DNA of 64,000 bases from Gnetum montanum (taxonomy: Eukaryota; Streptophyta; Gnetopsida; Gnetales; Gnetaceae). Of this stretch, positions 22,748 through 33,793 are shown piece after piece (position 1 is the first letter of the stretch; every line of letters starts with the position of its first letter). The translations under genes and the position numbers were made by a program. The notes under the pieces are model-generated. The model saw only the letters and a program-made list of their open reading frames with translations. It did no database searches and had not been told where the DNA came from. The DNA is taken from NCBI GenBank assembly GCA_015680685.1, contig MNCI01015796.1, positions 530,034-594,033 on the forward strand, written 5' to 3'.

Positions 22748-25590
22748 CTAGAAAAATATGTAAAAAAAAAAATTCAAAAAGAACTGAGGGCCTAGAATGG
22801 TTAGCATAGGTGACCCGTCTCCCCCACGACTAAGTTGGAAGGAGGAGATCCGAAATAGTGAGCAAGGTTGTCCATCAACAAAGGTAGCATGTGTACTAGC
22901 TATTCTAAGCTCATGAAAAGGTTTGGTTTGTTGCATGTTGATCAAAAGTTTCTTATCTGAGTTCTTAGGTTTGTATATTATCATGGCCCCTGAAGGAAAA
23001 GTTGCATAAATAATATAAGGTCCTTCCCACAGTGTTTGAAATTTAGTACGTTGTTGCACATGTGTGGGATTCCAATAGAGAACCTTATCTCTCGGTTGAT
23101 ATTTAACTTTCCTAATCCTTAGGTAATGATGTTGTTTATTGAATGCCTTGTGCAACTTGTTAGATGATACCAATGGTTTGGCAACCTTTGAAAATTTCTC
23201 AATAAATCTCCTATAGTAGCCAGTATGTCCAAGGAATGACCGAACATCTTTGACAATTTCCAGTTGACAAATAATTCCTTGAATAATTTTGATTTTTTCA
23301 GGGTCTACCTCTATCCCTATGTGTGAGATTTTATGCCCTAGTACTACATCTTCTTGGACCATCAAATGACTTTTCTACCAGTTGAACCTCAAATTGGTTT
23401 CTACACATCTTTTTAACACTTGCTCCAACCAGTCCAAGGCTTGATCAAAGTTTGCTCCATAAGTGGAGAAGTCTTCCATAAATACTCCTACACCATTTGC
23501 TATCTGCTGTAGAAAGATTCTAAGAACTAATCGTTGAAATGTTGCAGGAGCATTGCACAAGCCAAACGACATTTGTTTATATGCAAACGTTCCCCAAGGA
23601 CTGGTGAATGTTGTCTTAGCTTGATTTTTTGGGGCTATCTGTATTTGGTTGTATTCACTATAGCCATCCAGGAAACTATAATAGCGATGCCCTGCTATGG
23701 TGTCTAAGACTTGGTCAACGAATGGCAACGGAAAGTGGTCCTTAAATGTTGCCATGTTCAGCAACCTAAAATCTATACACACCCTCCATTTACCTCCCTT
23801 TTTAGGCATGATCACCAAAGGGCTAACCCATTCGCTATCAGCAATGGGATATATGAACCCAGCTTTAAGAAGCTATTCTATTTCTTCTTTTACTATTTGC
23901 TTCAATTTTGGGTTTAATTGCCTTTGCAGTTGTTTTCGAGGTTTCATGGAGGGGTCAGTGTAAATCCTATGCTGGCATATCCTAGGATCTATTCCAGTTA
24001 ACTCGGGGTATGACCAAGCAAAGGCTTTTGACCACTTTTTTATCACTTTCAGTAGTCTTTCTTTTTGTTTGGGAACAAGTCTTGCGTTGATGATCACTAG
24101 TTTTCCATTTTCGAGGATCATGTACTCTAGACCGGTGGGCAATGGTTTCAAATCTAGGGGTTCTTGTTTAAATCTCTCTGGAATTTCCAACTTCCCCCAG
24201 TTGATGTTTTCAAGGTTAAGGCTTGGAAGTTGGCAATGAACTTGCTCTAGTGCATCTATGCTTTCAATGTAAGCACTAGTTATCCCCTCAGTTAGTTCCA
24301 TGCATGTTAGTGAGTTTCTCTCTTGATCAACCATCAGCCACTAGGTGTCTTCTTGTCATGTGGTTGTTGCATACAGGCACTTTTGTATATTAATGTCTTG
24401 TGCACACCGATTACATGCAGGCAATGCTAAACTTTGCATAACCCATGATCTCTACACGCAATTGCACCCTGTGTCACTGTATGTGATGCATGGAACTTTC
24501 TTCTTCTTGATCTTTCCAAAAGTGTTCTTCTTGGATATTTCCAGGGAAAGATCACAAATTCCAAGGCATGCATCTATAGTACTTAGCCATGCTCTTCCCA
24601 TTATTATTGGGAAGTCCCCTTTACCATTGTTCACTTGTATCACTAGGAAATCAGCTGGATACGACCACCCACACACAATCGTAACGATGTCCTCCACCAG
24701 TCCCAAGGGGACAATGATGGATTGGTTAACCAACTCTAGTCGAATATTACTCTTCCTTAATGGAGGAAGATTCCAGGCTTTGTACATCTCTTGTGATATT
24801 AGGTTGACTCCAAAACCTAAGTCCAGAAGAGCTTTACATGGTTCATTCCTAGTGACTTGGAGATAGATTAGAGGGCTTCCAGGATCAGAGAATTTCCTGG
24901 GAAGGTGGCCCACCTTAATCCAGTCAGTAACGGCATGTGTTAACATAACCATATGCGTTGAGCTCGGTGTTTGGTTTGAAGGAAGCCCTAAAGCCTTAAT
25001 TGATGGGGAGGCATTCAGAGGTTCAACTGCTTGTGGTTGTGAGGGTTTGGTTGGACTGTTGGTTCTAAAGAAAGGTCTTCTCTTCATATGGTTGTCAGAA
25101 CCAGTAGTGGGTTAAAGATTCACAGCCCTCGTAGCATTGCATTGCTACGGTTGAGTGGGAAGTTCCAATTGCATCGCTGGAGCGGGTGGTAATGGAGCTA
25201 TCGGTGTGAGAGTTGTGGATGGATTTGGAGGGTGGTATGTCTGTGGGTTATCTCCCCTAGGAGAAGGAGTCCTATAATAATCCTAAGTTTGATAGTGATG
25301 TTGTGGTGTCACGTGACCAATAGAGTCACGTGGAGAGATTGGCTACTACACGTAGTAGCCATATGGATCCAGTTGCCAGTAGGGGTATTTTTGCCTTGGT
25401 GGTGGCATCCCCCATAACTGTGGGTATTGCCACTGTTGATGTTGCTCAACAAGTTGTGGTGGAGTTCCACTTGGATAATATATTGAAGGTTGGTGGAACT
25501 GCCTTGGGTTACCTTGGGTATACGGTAACCATCGGGGTGCTTGCCGTTTATTAAGTCGTGGGTTGAGTGCATACACCCCAAACTCTTATA
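22748..25590 (-). pseudogene. Element E pol: PR-RT joined in frame to integrase tail
   Basis: Long open pieces remain: 24,452-25,087 (protease, motif LLDLGFGVNLIS), 23,873-24,334, 23,375-23,818 (RT) and 22,748-23,365. RT keeps VCIDFRLLNMATFKDHFPLP and FGLCNAPATFQR, but its catalytic box reads FMED (23,482-23,471) instead of FMDD. At about 23,170 the RT thumb/connection (FSKVAKPLV) is fused in frame to the integrase C-terminus (KLHKAFNKQHH... VLYWNPTHV). About 1.5 kb encoding RNase H, zinc region and integrase core is missing compared with A and C. With no RNase H or core DDE this copy cannot move alone. Confidence 0.88.
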
Positions 25591-27479
25591 AATGTGAGAT
25601 CACTGGGCAACATCCCTTAGGATGTTCATATTAGCATATCTCACATCCACCGTCACTATCTGTTTCTGAATCCACAACCTCTTTGGTGATGGCCATTTTA
25701 CCCTTACCTTTGTTACGTGCATTGTCCACTTCTCTCTTTTTCTTTTTGTTATAGTCACTACCTCGCTCCTTAGACTCCTCTACGATTTTAAGAACAGTTT
25801 TAAACCTACTATCTAGGGAGTCCTACATTTGATCTACCTTTGCTGATACTTCTGTTGTTAACTTTTGGAGCGGCAAAGTTTTCCTATTCACCATCTCTTC
25901 GAGTGGTGACTCTTCCTCCTCTTCACAGAATCTCACTCCTCTTTTTTTGGAGGGAAGGATCTCAGTTGTATTCTTCTACACTTTCTCTTTTATGTAGCTC
26001 CCCTTCTTCCTTGGCTACTTGCTCTAGCAATCTATGAACCTAATGTGACCTAAGCTCTGATAATCTCCTTTGGGCATACATTCCAAGGGTTCTCCTTGTT
26101 TCATGCCTAAGTCCATCCACAAGATGGCGCAGTTGATCTCGCTAACCATGGCCAAGACAACGATGTAATAGTGCATAATAGCGACCCATGGCAGCATCCA
26201 AGGCTTCATGATTTCCTTGCTTCCATCCTTGGATTTTCTTTCGCAGGTTAGACACTCGGGAGGACATTTGGTACTTATCATTAAATAGCTCTAACATTGT
26301 ACTCCACCTCAGAATGGATTCTAGTTCTAAGGATCGATACCAGCTTTCAGCTTCTTTCACTAGTGTCCTTGGGAACAACTTTAGTTTTTGCCATTCATTT
26401 TCTATGTTCTGCAAGGCACATGCATCGTGGAATGCTTGTAAGTGGTTTTGAGGATCAGCGTTGTATCCCCCTTCAAATCATGAGATATTGTTCATGTCTA
26501 ACCTCTTGATCCTACTGTCCTTTTGGTTCCTTGTTGGAACTCTTACAGCCTCTGTGATATTTAACATGCTTCTGGTTGTGAGTAGGGGTTCTTCGTGGTC
26601 ATCTCATTCAAAGCATCTGTGATGTCTACACGGTTCCCTACTCTCCCTTCTTCTATGACATGATTTCCTAGAGTGCCCTCATCCTCGTTCTTGACTATCT
26701 CATCGATGTTTTTCACTTTGTTTTCCTTTATCCTCACGGTTAGTTTTCTTATGACTACGTCCGAACGTCGAAGGAGAGGGTGAATGCGGCAATGAAGGTG
26801 AAGAAGAAGGAGAACCATCGCCATGACGGTGTTTTCTACCTTCTCTTTGATGGCCTTGGCCTTGATCGTGATTACGATCAGGACGTCTGCACTTATCATG
26901 TGTTTGTGTTCCCTCTTTGAACACTTCGTGTTTGTGGGGATTAAAACTAGGGTTGTGAACCGTGGAGTGGAGGTTTTGATACACCACCTCTTGACCATTG
27001 TTAGGAGGGGGAACATCATTTGGTGGAGAACCTGTTGAAACCAGTTCACCATCCCCAATTTTGCTTAAAATGTGTGAGGCGTTATGGGGCCATTTACCCT
27101 TCAAGGATGAGTGGTAACTCTCCTGTCACAAGTCTCATTGACGTTGCGCTTCTGTGGGATGATAGTCCCTTGTGTCATGATCGCATGCAATGTATTCTGC
27201 ATATAAAAGAGGCATGCCTATTCGTGTGAAAGCACGAAGGAGTATGTTGGGGACTAATCGGTCTAGAGGCAACACTATGTTACCCTCCAAGTCTCTCCAA
27301 TGCAATTGTTCATCTTGGTGGAGGATAAAGGTGAAATCGGGTACATACTCATTGTGATGAGTATATACTTCTCGAAATAGTTGAGGAACTGGTGGATCTT
27401 GGTTACATGTGTTATGCTGCCAACTGTCTCTTGTGTTAGTCCTAGGCGGTGAAGTGCTCTTGTGCGAATAAGAAGATAT
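25591..27479 (-). pseudogene. Element E gag, start codon lost
   Basis: The position of the family's gag ATG reads ATA (27,479-27,477), followed by the conserved SSYSHKSTSPP-like start. Next come the N-terminal block, a Ser/Pro/Arg/His-rich basic stretch (open frame 26,700-27,104, containing GSPSSSPSLPHSPSPS) and the capsid domain at 26,142-26,414 (WYRSLELESILRWSTMLELF, GWKQGNHEALDAAMGRYY). The zinc-knuckle-like C-x2-C-x3-H-x3-C near 25,650-25,610 is broken by one stop. Several stops interrupt the whole. Confidence 0.85.
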
Positions 27480-27606
27480 TTTCGTCTTGTTCGGTGTGCG
27501 ATTTACCGTTGTCTTATCTTTCCTTTGATCAACCCTAAGGGTTCATTCTAACGTTCCAATGATATGGATGATTTCCTATGTTCTACGTAGCACACAAACA
27601 ACTAAG

Positions 27607-27624
27607 TCCTCGGCTACGGTGCCA
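27607..27624 (-). promoter_or_regulatory. Element E primer binding site (tRNA-Asp type)
   Basis: Minus strand TGGCACCGTAGCCGAGGA, one base after the 5' LTR. It differs from the tRNA-Asp complement at four of 18 positions. Confidence 0.75.
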
Positions 27625-27625
27625 A

Positions 27626-28555
27626 TGATGAGCGGCGAGGTACCCCTACACTCAACCATACGAATACGAGTGTTTCCTATGCTATCCGGTCGAACTCCAA
27701 GGACTAAGTGCTTACACGCCCTAATGCAACACTCAGGGTTAATCAATCGTTGTCTTCCCAAACTTACTTGTATTGTCACGATTGTATGGTTAAATAAGCT
27801 TGAGGTACATGATGTTTATAGCTTTTATGTTTTTATGTCTTGCTGCTCATAAGGGAGGAGAGAGAGATAACTAAGTGACTAATTTAACTTAACTATTGAT
27901 TAACTAGGCTTTAAACTAATCCTAACACCAGTATGCATTCTCACTTGCCGTACACATCCTAAACCAGCACAACACTACTGGGATTACCAAACGCTAATCA
28001 TTACTAGGTTACCAAGTGTTATATGCATGCTCGAAGTGATCGTACTGTGTGTGCTAATAACAGAAATGTAAAGTACATAAAATAAAATAAATGCAAAAGA
28101 AAACAAAATAAAGGAAATGAGTAAGAAAACAAATCTCAAGTGTTGCAAGGATGAATCTAAGAGCTCGTCTTTATTGCCGTACACAAGGTGTGCTCAGGTA
28201 CACAATGCTCGCATAAAGATCCATCCACACTTAGACCTCTTGCTGCAGGCACTTGGCTAGAGTTTTGCTACTTGACTCCTAAAAGACTTCCTCTTCTAAA
28301 TTCTTCTTCTTCTTAACTTCTCCTATTGTGTGCTTGGGCACTGTATTTATAGGCTTGGAGCAACTACTCTAATAATTACAAAAAGTATTCTTCTAATTTT
28401 GGAGAGAAACTGCCACTCTAATTTTAGAGAAACTGCCCCTCTAATAATAACCACTTTAATTATTAGAGTAACCACCCTAATAATTACCACTCTAATTATT
28501 AGAGTAATTGCTCTAATAATTACCACTCTCATTATTAGAGTAATTGCTCTCATCA
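27626..28555 (-). repeat. Element E 5' LTR
   Basis: 930 bp on the minus strand, from TGATGAGAGCAA (28,555) to CGCCGCTCATCA (27,626). U3 holds the palindrome array (28,365-28,555), then TATAAATA near 28,355. In about 250 bp of U3/R only five or six bases differ from the 3' LTR. The right flank ACATA completes the target duplication. Confidence 0.9.
28365..28555 (-). repeat. Palindromic minisatellite in U3 of element E (5' LTR)
   Basis: Same CTCTAATTATTAGAG unit as in the 3' LTR, but with fewer copies and different spacers (ATTGCTCTAATAATTACC). Confidence 0.85.
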
Positions 28556-29720
28556 ACATACTAATGCCATATGCATGTGTAGCTTAGTACTTAGTGTAGT
28601 GGTTTCTAATAATAAATATAAATTAAGATGTCACACAGAGTAATTTGTTTATCTAATGTTACAAGTGAGCAAAAACCATTGAACATTATAGTGAACAACT
28701 AAAAAAAGTGAAAATAGAGTTGGAGAAGTTTCGTTGACTTAAAGCATGTGACTTGTGGTAAGTGATACATTTGATCCTTTTCCCATCTTAAAGTATAGGA
28801 TCATTAAGACTAATTGTAAAGCTTAAAACTTGAAAAAGTATCCCAAAACTCTTAAAGAATTTTTTTTCTCAAAGATTTTATCGTCTATACCGATGGTTGT
28901 ATCTTTTATATTAATAATTTAATGTCCTAAATCTTTTTAATTATTATTCATTTTTTCTAGCAACACTCACTAAATCTTTTTAATTATTATTCATTTTTTT
29001 CAGCAACACCAAGTCACACGTTGGGTAAGAGAGGTCATGTTCTATACTTGTACAAAAGTTTAATTTAGTTATATTTCCCACGTATACGTAGATAATTTCA
29101 ATGTACATTCAAGGAAGTCATGACCATGAATTCCGGAATTGTCAGGACTTGACCAAACTCCAGAAAAGATAAGCAAGCTTCAAACCAAATCTACCCTTTG
29201 AATAAGCTTCAATTCTACTCAACGCCATGCTCATGCACAATGATGTTTCGTTCTTTCCTGTAACCCTCCAATGGAAAACCGACACGAACAACGACATGGA
29301 TCACTTTTCTTATTTCATTTCAGACACAACCAAACGGTAGATACGAAAGCCACAGCCACTTATATTGAAACCGCATCAGAAAAGACAGGGAAGATACAAA
29401 GAGAGATTTTACAAATTCCTGCTGTTCTTGGCCTGGTTTGGCTTGCTTGCTGTTGCTGTTGCCGGTTCCGGCTCTGTGTATCTTCGGCTGTAACTTTGAT
29501 CATCATCACCACCAACAGCTTCTTCCTCTTGTATTACTACTACTGCTAGTCTTGCATTGGTTGGATCTGTGGTTTGTGGAAGAAATTCTGGCATTTCTTG
29601 GACATGCGAGAGGTCACGGATCTGTGATCTCGGCTGCTGCGACTGCGAGGGAGGGAAGGCATCGTTCATTCGTTCTTTCGTCCATCCATCGGCAACAGAG
29701 ACGACACGCATTTGAGGAAG
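28556..29720 (+). other. Upstream region of the transporter gene
   Basis: Begins with the ACATA duplication of E, then AT-rich DNA without transposon coding sequence. It holds a tandem 43-bp repeat (28,927-29,009). Closer to the gene (29,220-29,720) the composition becomes less AT-rich and includes short tracts of GA, CT and GACGAC, as in a 5' UTR. No TATA box stands out clearly, so the transcription start cannot be placed. Open frames here on both strands look non-coding. Confidence 0.5.
28927..29009. repeat. Tandem 43-bp repeat upstream of the transporter
   Basis: Two nearly identical units of CTAAATC-TTTTTAATTATTATTCA type, period 43 bp, AT-rich. No known role. Confidence 0.8.
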
Positions 29721-32700
29721 ATGACGACGACGACGAAGAATAACAACAACAACAATAATGTGGAAATGAAGAATTCGTCTTCGTCGTCGGTGGCGGCTGT
29801 ATTCATCGACGACGCCGATGACATTCATCTCCTGCGCCAGGATTCAAGCAACAGGAGCAGCAGCAGCAGCTCCTCTTCACCAAAGGGGGATGAAGGCCTC
29901 TTTGGAGGACGAGTAGGAAGGTGTGGCGGAAACGATAACGGCAGCGATGCCGATGTGTGGAGAGGGTTCTTCATTGTCTTGACCGTTGCCGCTGGCATCG
30001 GCGGCTTCCTTTTCGGCTACGACACAGGTATACTCTGTTCCTGCATCTGTCTGTCTCATTCATTTTTGTTATTGCCCGGATTCGCCTCTTCTTTTGTCCC
30101 AGATCTGGCGCCTTTTGCGCTTCTTTGAAGTTCGCAATAGCCTTAGCCATGGATGCTTCGAAGAGTTGCGCCTTTACACGCCCATGATTGATTCTTGCTT
30201 ACCATATGAATGAAAGAGAAAACGCTTTTGAAATCCTTACATGTTTTTGAAATCTGCACATCATTGTTGCTTACCAAATGAACGGAAAAAAAAAAAAAAA
30301 CAGACGCTTTTGGAATCCTGACATGTTTTTGAAATCTGCAGATCATTGTTGCTTACCATATGAAAGGGAAAAAAAAGACGCTTTTGGAATCCTCACATGT
30401 TTTTGATATCTGCATATAAGGCTTAGCGTGTACAAGTGTACTGCGTGTGTTTTGTCCCTCGCGGATCAATTATCTAATAGGTCGACGATCATTTCATTTA
30501 CTTACTACGCATTCTACTTTACAGGACATTGTTTGGTACAACTGATTTTACCAAGCGAACGAATTTCCCTTTTTTGTTACCAGAAAAGTATCTCCCTCGT
30601 GATGTCTGAATAGTTATTGCAGACGAAAGTAATAGTTACTGGGAATCATTTTTTGGGACTTCTGTTCATAGGCGTTAGATGAGCTTTAGTTTTAAGATTT
30701 CATGGGATGGGAATGGAGAAATGGAATACATTTTTGAATTTGGCGTTATAAAAGCCTTTCGATGTGGCAAATAAGATTTGTGGAAGTACCATGTATTAGT
30801 ATGCTATGTACTAGTTTAACTACACATCGTGACGTTGCACGTTTCAAAACGACCTGTGTTAGTACTTTGCTTTTCGAAACTGTGAGGTTCCCGTTATCTT
30901 CAACAGAAAATCAGAAATAATCTCAAATATTAGACATGGTACAGCAAGAAATGAAATAATAGTTGATGTACAGCAAGAATTTTCTAGAAATCTTATAGAT
31001 CAATCAAGAAAGAGTGTCAAAATTGTTTGCTATCAAACATGATGTTCTAGGATAAAATTATGTGGTGCATAGGCTTGCATCTTTCAGTTTGTACCGAAAC
31101 ATTGAAACATAGCAAACATTTCTTTTGCTAGAACCATCTTGATAGCTATGGGTTGTTAAACACGTATAACAGTTTTTTAAAACACTATTTTAGCTATATA
31201 TTTATAATATATTTGGCTGAGAGAATCTTATCCCTTTTCCAAAAATTGAATGGATTGATCTCAAAGCAATTTTCTATAATATAGAATGAAAAATTTGAAA
31301 AATATAATTTATATCATTGGCATTATCACAAAAATAAATTTATTTATTGTGATCATGAAAGGACCTCTTCGGTCAGCTGGAATCTTGATAGCTGTGGGTT
31401 GTTAAAACACATTTTTATTTTTAATAAACAAGAAATTCTTATTAGCATGGAAGAAACACTTGTAAAACTGTTGACAGTGTACTTTTAGCGTTTTCTTTGT
31501 TAATGCTGGAAAAATGCTAAAGTTCAAGCTTATAGAAAGCTCCCTCTTTATGCTACAATTGCTACAAATCCGGTGATTGGTGTTTAAGCTTGATGATTCT
31601 GTTTCCAAGTGACAAACTAATGGTACTTCGAACAAACGAACTTTAATCTTGGTATTAGATGCTCTATAGTAATTTAGAAAAGATGGAGTGCTAAATTGTT
31701 GCGATTTCATTTCCTGATTCACAGGAGTCATTTCAGGGGCTCTGCTTTACATCAGAGAAGAGTTTGAGGCTGTGGACGAGAGCACCGTTCTTCAGGTTGG
31801 TTGTGCATTATGTTTTGTGGAAAGACAACAAATAGTTGTATATAACATGCCAACGGATTTGGTAGACTCTTCAAGCTTAATGTGTATTACTCTATCGCCT
31901 GACAGGGTGATCATCATCCATGCACAGGAGACAATAGTAAGCACAGCTATAGGTGGAGCTGCTTTAGGAGCGGCATTTGGAGGTAGAACATGTGATAGGT
32001 TGGGTCGCAAGAAGACCATCCTTCTATCTGATTTAATTTTCATTGTGGGTTCCATCATACTGGCCGCAGCGCCATCTCCTTCAGTTTTAGTCTGCGGGAG
32101 AGTGTTGGTTGGCCTTGGCATCGGTGTAGCCTCTATAGCATCCCCACTTTATATTGCAGAGACTTCACCATCATCTGTGCGAGGGGCTCTTGTTAGTGTG
32201 AATATTCTTATGGTCACTACTGGTCAACTTGTCTCCTACCTCCTCAATTATGCATTTACAACGGTAGCTACAATGTTTTCATTTCAAACACTAAAAACTT
32301 TCTCGCTGCAAAAATTAAATAAAGTTAGAATCTTAATTTCGGTTTCTTTTGTAGGTTCCAGGAACCTGGCGTTGGNCTGTCTTGTTTTTGCTTCAGGGTT
32401 ACGTTGAAGATTCTATTCCTATTTTGAAAAAAATTTACTCTCCAGAGAACTTGAAAGTGGAGTGCGAACAGATCATTGATGCTGCTGCTCAAAAAAATCC
32501 CAATGCACAAGAACCGGATAGAAGCATCAGAGAGATATTAAGTAAAGGAGAAATAAGGATGGCACTTACTGTGGGCGTCGGCATTCAGGCATGTATCATG
32601 CTATGCCTATGACAGTTTCTTAATGGTTTCATCGTAAGTGAACTGTACTGTACTGTTTCCAAGTTCACTCACTAGCATAATTATTTATATTTTTATTTTA

Positions 32701-33793
32701 AATGCAGATTTTCCAGCAACTTGTGGGTATCAATACAGTCATGTACTACAGCTCCTCAATCATGGAGTTAGCAGGGTATGCTTCTCATCGGACTGCTCTA
32801 CTGCTGTCATTAGTTGTTGCTGTTATAAATGCACTGGGAACGGTTGCAAGCATCCTTCTGATAGACCGAATGGGAAGAAGAAAACTTGCATTGTCTAGTT
32901 TGATTGGCGTAACTGGGGCCTTGATCCTGTTGTCTGTAGGATTTCACATGACTACCACTGATTCACCCGAGATTCTAATTCCAAACAACGTTTTCAACGG
33001 TGAACTCATATGCTCCAGTTTGACGGAACAAACAAGGCAAACATCAAAATCTCTATCCTGTCTTGATTGTTTGCACGCACAATGTGGATTCTGCTCTTCC
33101 CTTGACAGTAAGGTATATTTATGCCCCACTCCTCTAACAATAATAGGTCGTCCGTTCCTTTTTGTTGATATATATGATATAGCTTTAATATGGGATAATA
33201 ATTATGTGGGAATTTTACTGAGAAAAAAAGCAACCTACCACCAATGACAGATGCAACGAGGGAGTTGCCTGATTCATAATGCAACTATTGCTAACATGTG
33301 CACAAGGAGTGCCAGAGAGTGGTACACACAATCTTGCCCCAGCAAGTACGGCTGGCTGCCGTTACTTGGGCTTGCTGTGTACATTATGGCGTTTTCTCCA
33401 GGCATGGGACCTGTACCCTGGGCTATTAACTCGGAGATTTATCCTACACAATACAGAGGTTTATGTGGAGGAGTGGCAGCAACTGCAAATTGGATCTCAA
33501 ATCTTCTGGTTGCACAGTCATTTCTGTCACTTACCCATATGCTGGGATCATCAGGAACATTTGCTTTGTTCACATGTTTTTCTGTCTTGGCTACTATTTT
33601 TGTTTTCGTAGTCGTGCCTGAGACAAAAGGGCTCTCTTTCCAGGAGGTCGAAAGCTTATGGCAAGAAAGGGCAAAAACACAAGGTTGGTTTCCATGGACT
33701 CTGAATGCCAGTAGCTACTCTCGTGCAAATGACAAATCGTTTCCCATGCAAAATTTCCATGACTCAGCAGCTTCCAGGGAAAATCCTACCTAA
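29721..33793 (+). CDS. Inositol transporter-like (INT2/4-type) sugar/H+ symporter, 7 exons visible
   Basis: Exons: 29,721-30,027; 31,725-31,795; 31,928-32,263; 32,355-32,375 (cut by an N); 32,397-32,588; 32,708-33,112; 33,251-33,793; 624 visible codons. Major-facilitator transporter; plant INT proteins move myo-inositol with H+ across plasma membrane or tonoplast. Seen: first helix ending [10 protein letters not shown] (to residue 103), [11 protein letters not shown] (exon 3), [58 protein letters not shown] and [14 protein letters not shown] Cys-rich loop (CGFCSS...SCPSKYGW, about residues 405-475) is the mark of the INT2/INT4 group and argues against INT1. ATG 29,721 is the first in frame; it gives a Ser/Asn/Asp-rich N-terminus about 55 residues longer than in Arabidopsis INT4. 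The exon with the PESPR region is missing at the gap. No inactivating mutation seen. Confidence 0.88.
30195..30420. repeat. Three tandem 72-82-bp units in intron 1
   Basis: Units start TTGCTTACCATATGAA at 30,195, 30,267 and 30,349. Each continues through an A-run and a CGCTTTTGGAATCC-type segment to ATGTTTTTGAAATCTGCA. Length differences come mainly from the A-run (15 A in the second unit). They lie in intron 1 (30,028-31,724). Confidence 0.85.
31135..31410. repeat. Dispersed direct repeat in intron 1
   Basis: TCTTGATAGCTATGGGTTG near 31,137 and TCTTGATAGCTGTGGGTTG near 31,384, each followed by TTAAA(A)CAC. The rest of the intron is AT-rich without coding sequence. Confidence 0.65.
32376..32376. 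other. Assembly gap inside the transporter gene
   Basis: A single N directly follows VPGTWRW in exon 4. What follows (CTGTCTTGTTTTTGCTTCAG) is the end of an intron. The rest of exon 4, which in this family encodes about 25-35 residues including the PESPR motif, and the start of the next intron are absent. The N therefore stands for a gap of unknown length, not one base. Confidence 0.8.
32589..32707 (+). other. GC-AG intron 5 of the transporter
   Basis: Exon 5 ends GGCATTCAG and the next bases are GCATGT. A GT donor further on (ATCGTAAGTG at about 32,628) would bring in an in-frame TGA. The acceptor TTTTAAATGCAG is normal. GC-AG introns are a known minor class with a strong exon-end CAG, as here. 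Confidence 0.7.

Larger units (their letters stand above)
11369..28555 (-). mobile_element. Element E: Ty3/gypsy, Athila type, interrupted by element D
   Basis: A minus-strand element bounded by two related LTRs and a perfect ACATA target duplication. From right to left: 5' LTR, primer site, gag, protease, RT fused to an integrase tail, post-pol region, purine tract, 3' LTR. Element D sits in the post-pol region with its own duplication. Without D the element is about 8.6 kb. The LTRs differ by roughly 2-5% in the segments I aligned by eye. RNase H and most of integrase are deleted, so it could have moved only with help from another copy. Confidence 0.92.

Noticed and set aside
29409-29828. 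139-codon frame on the minus strand over the transporter 5' end
   Set aside because: It is the antisense of GACGAC/AAC-rich 5' UTR and exon 1; low complexity and no family resemblance.
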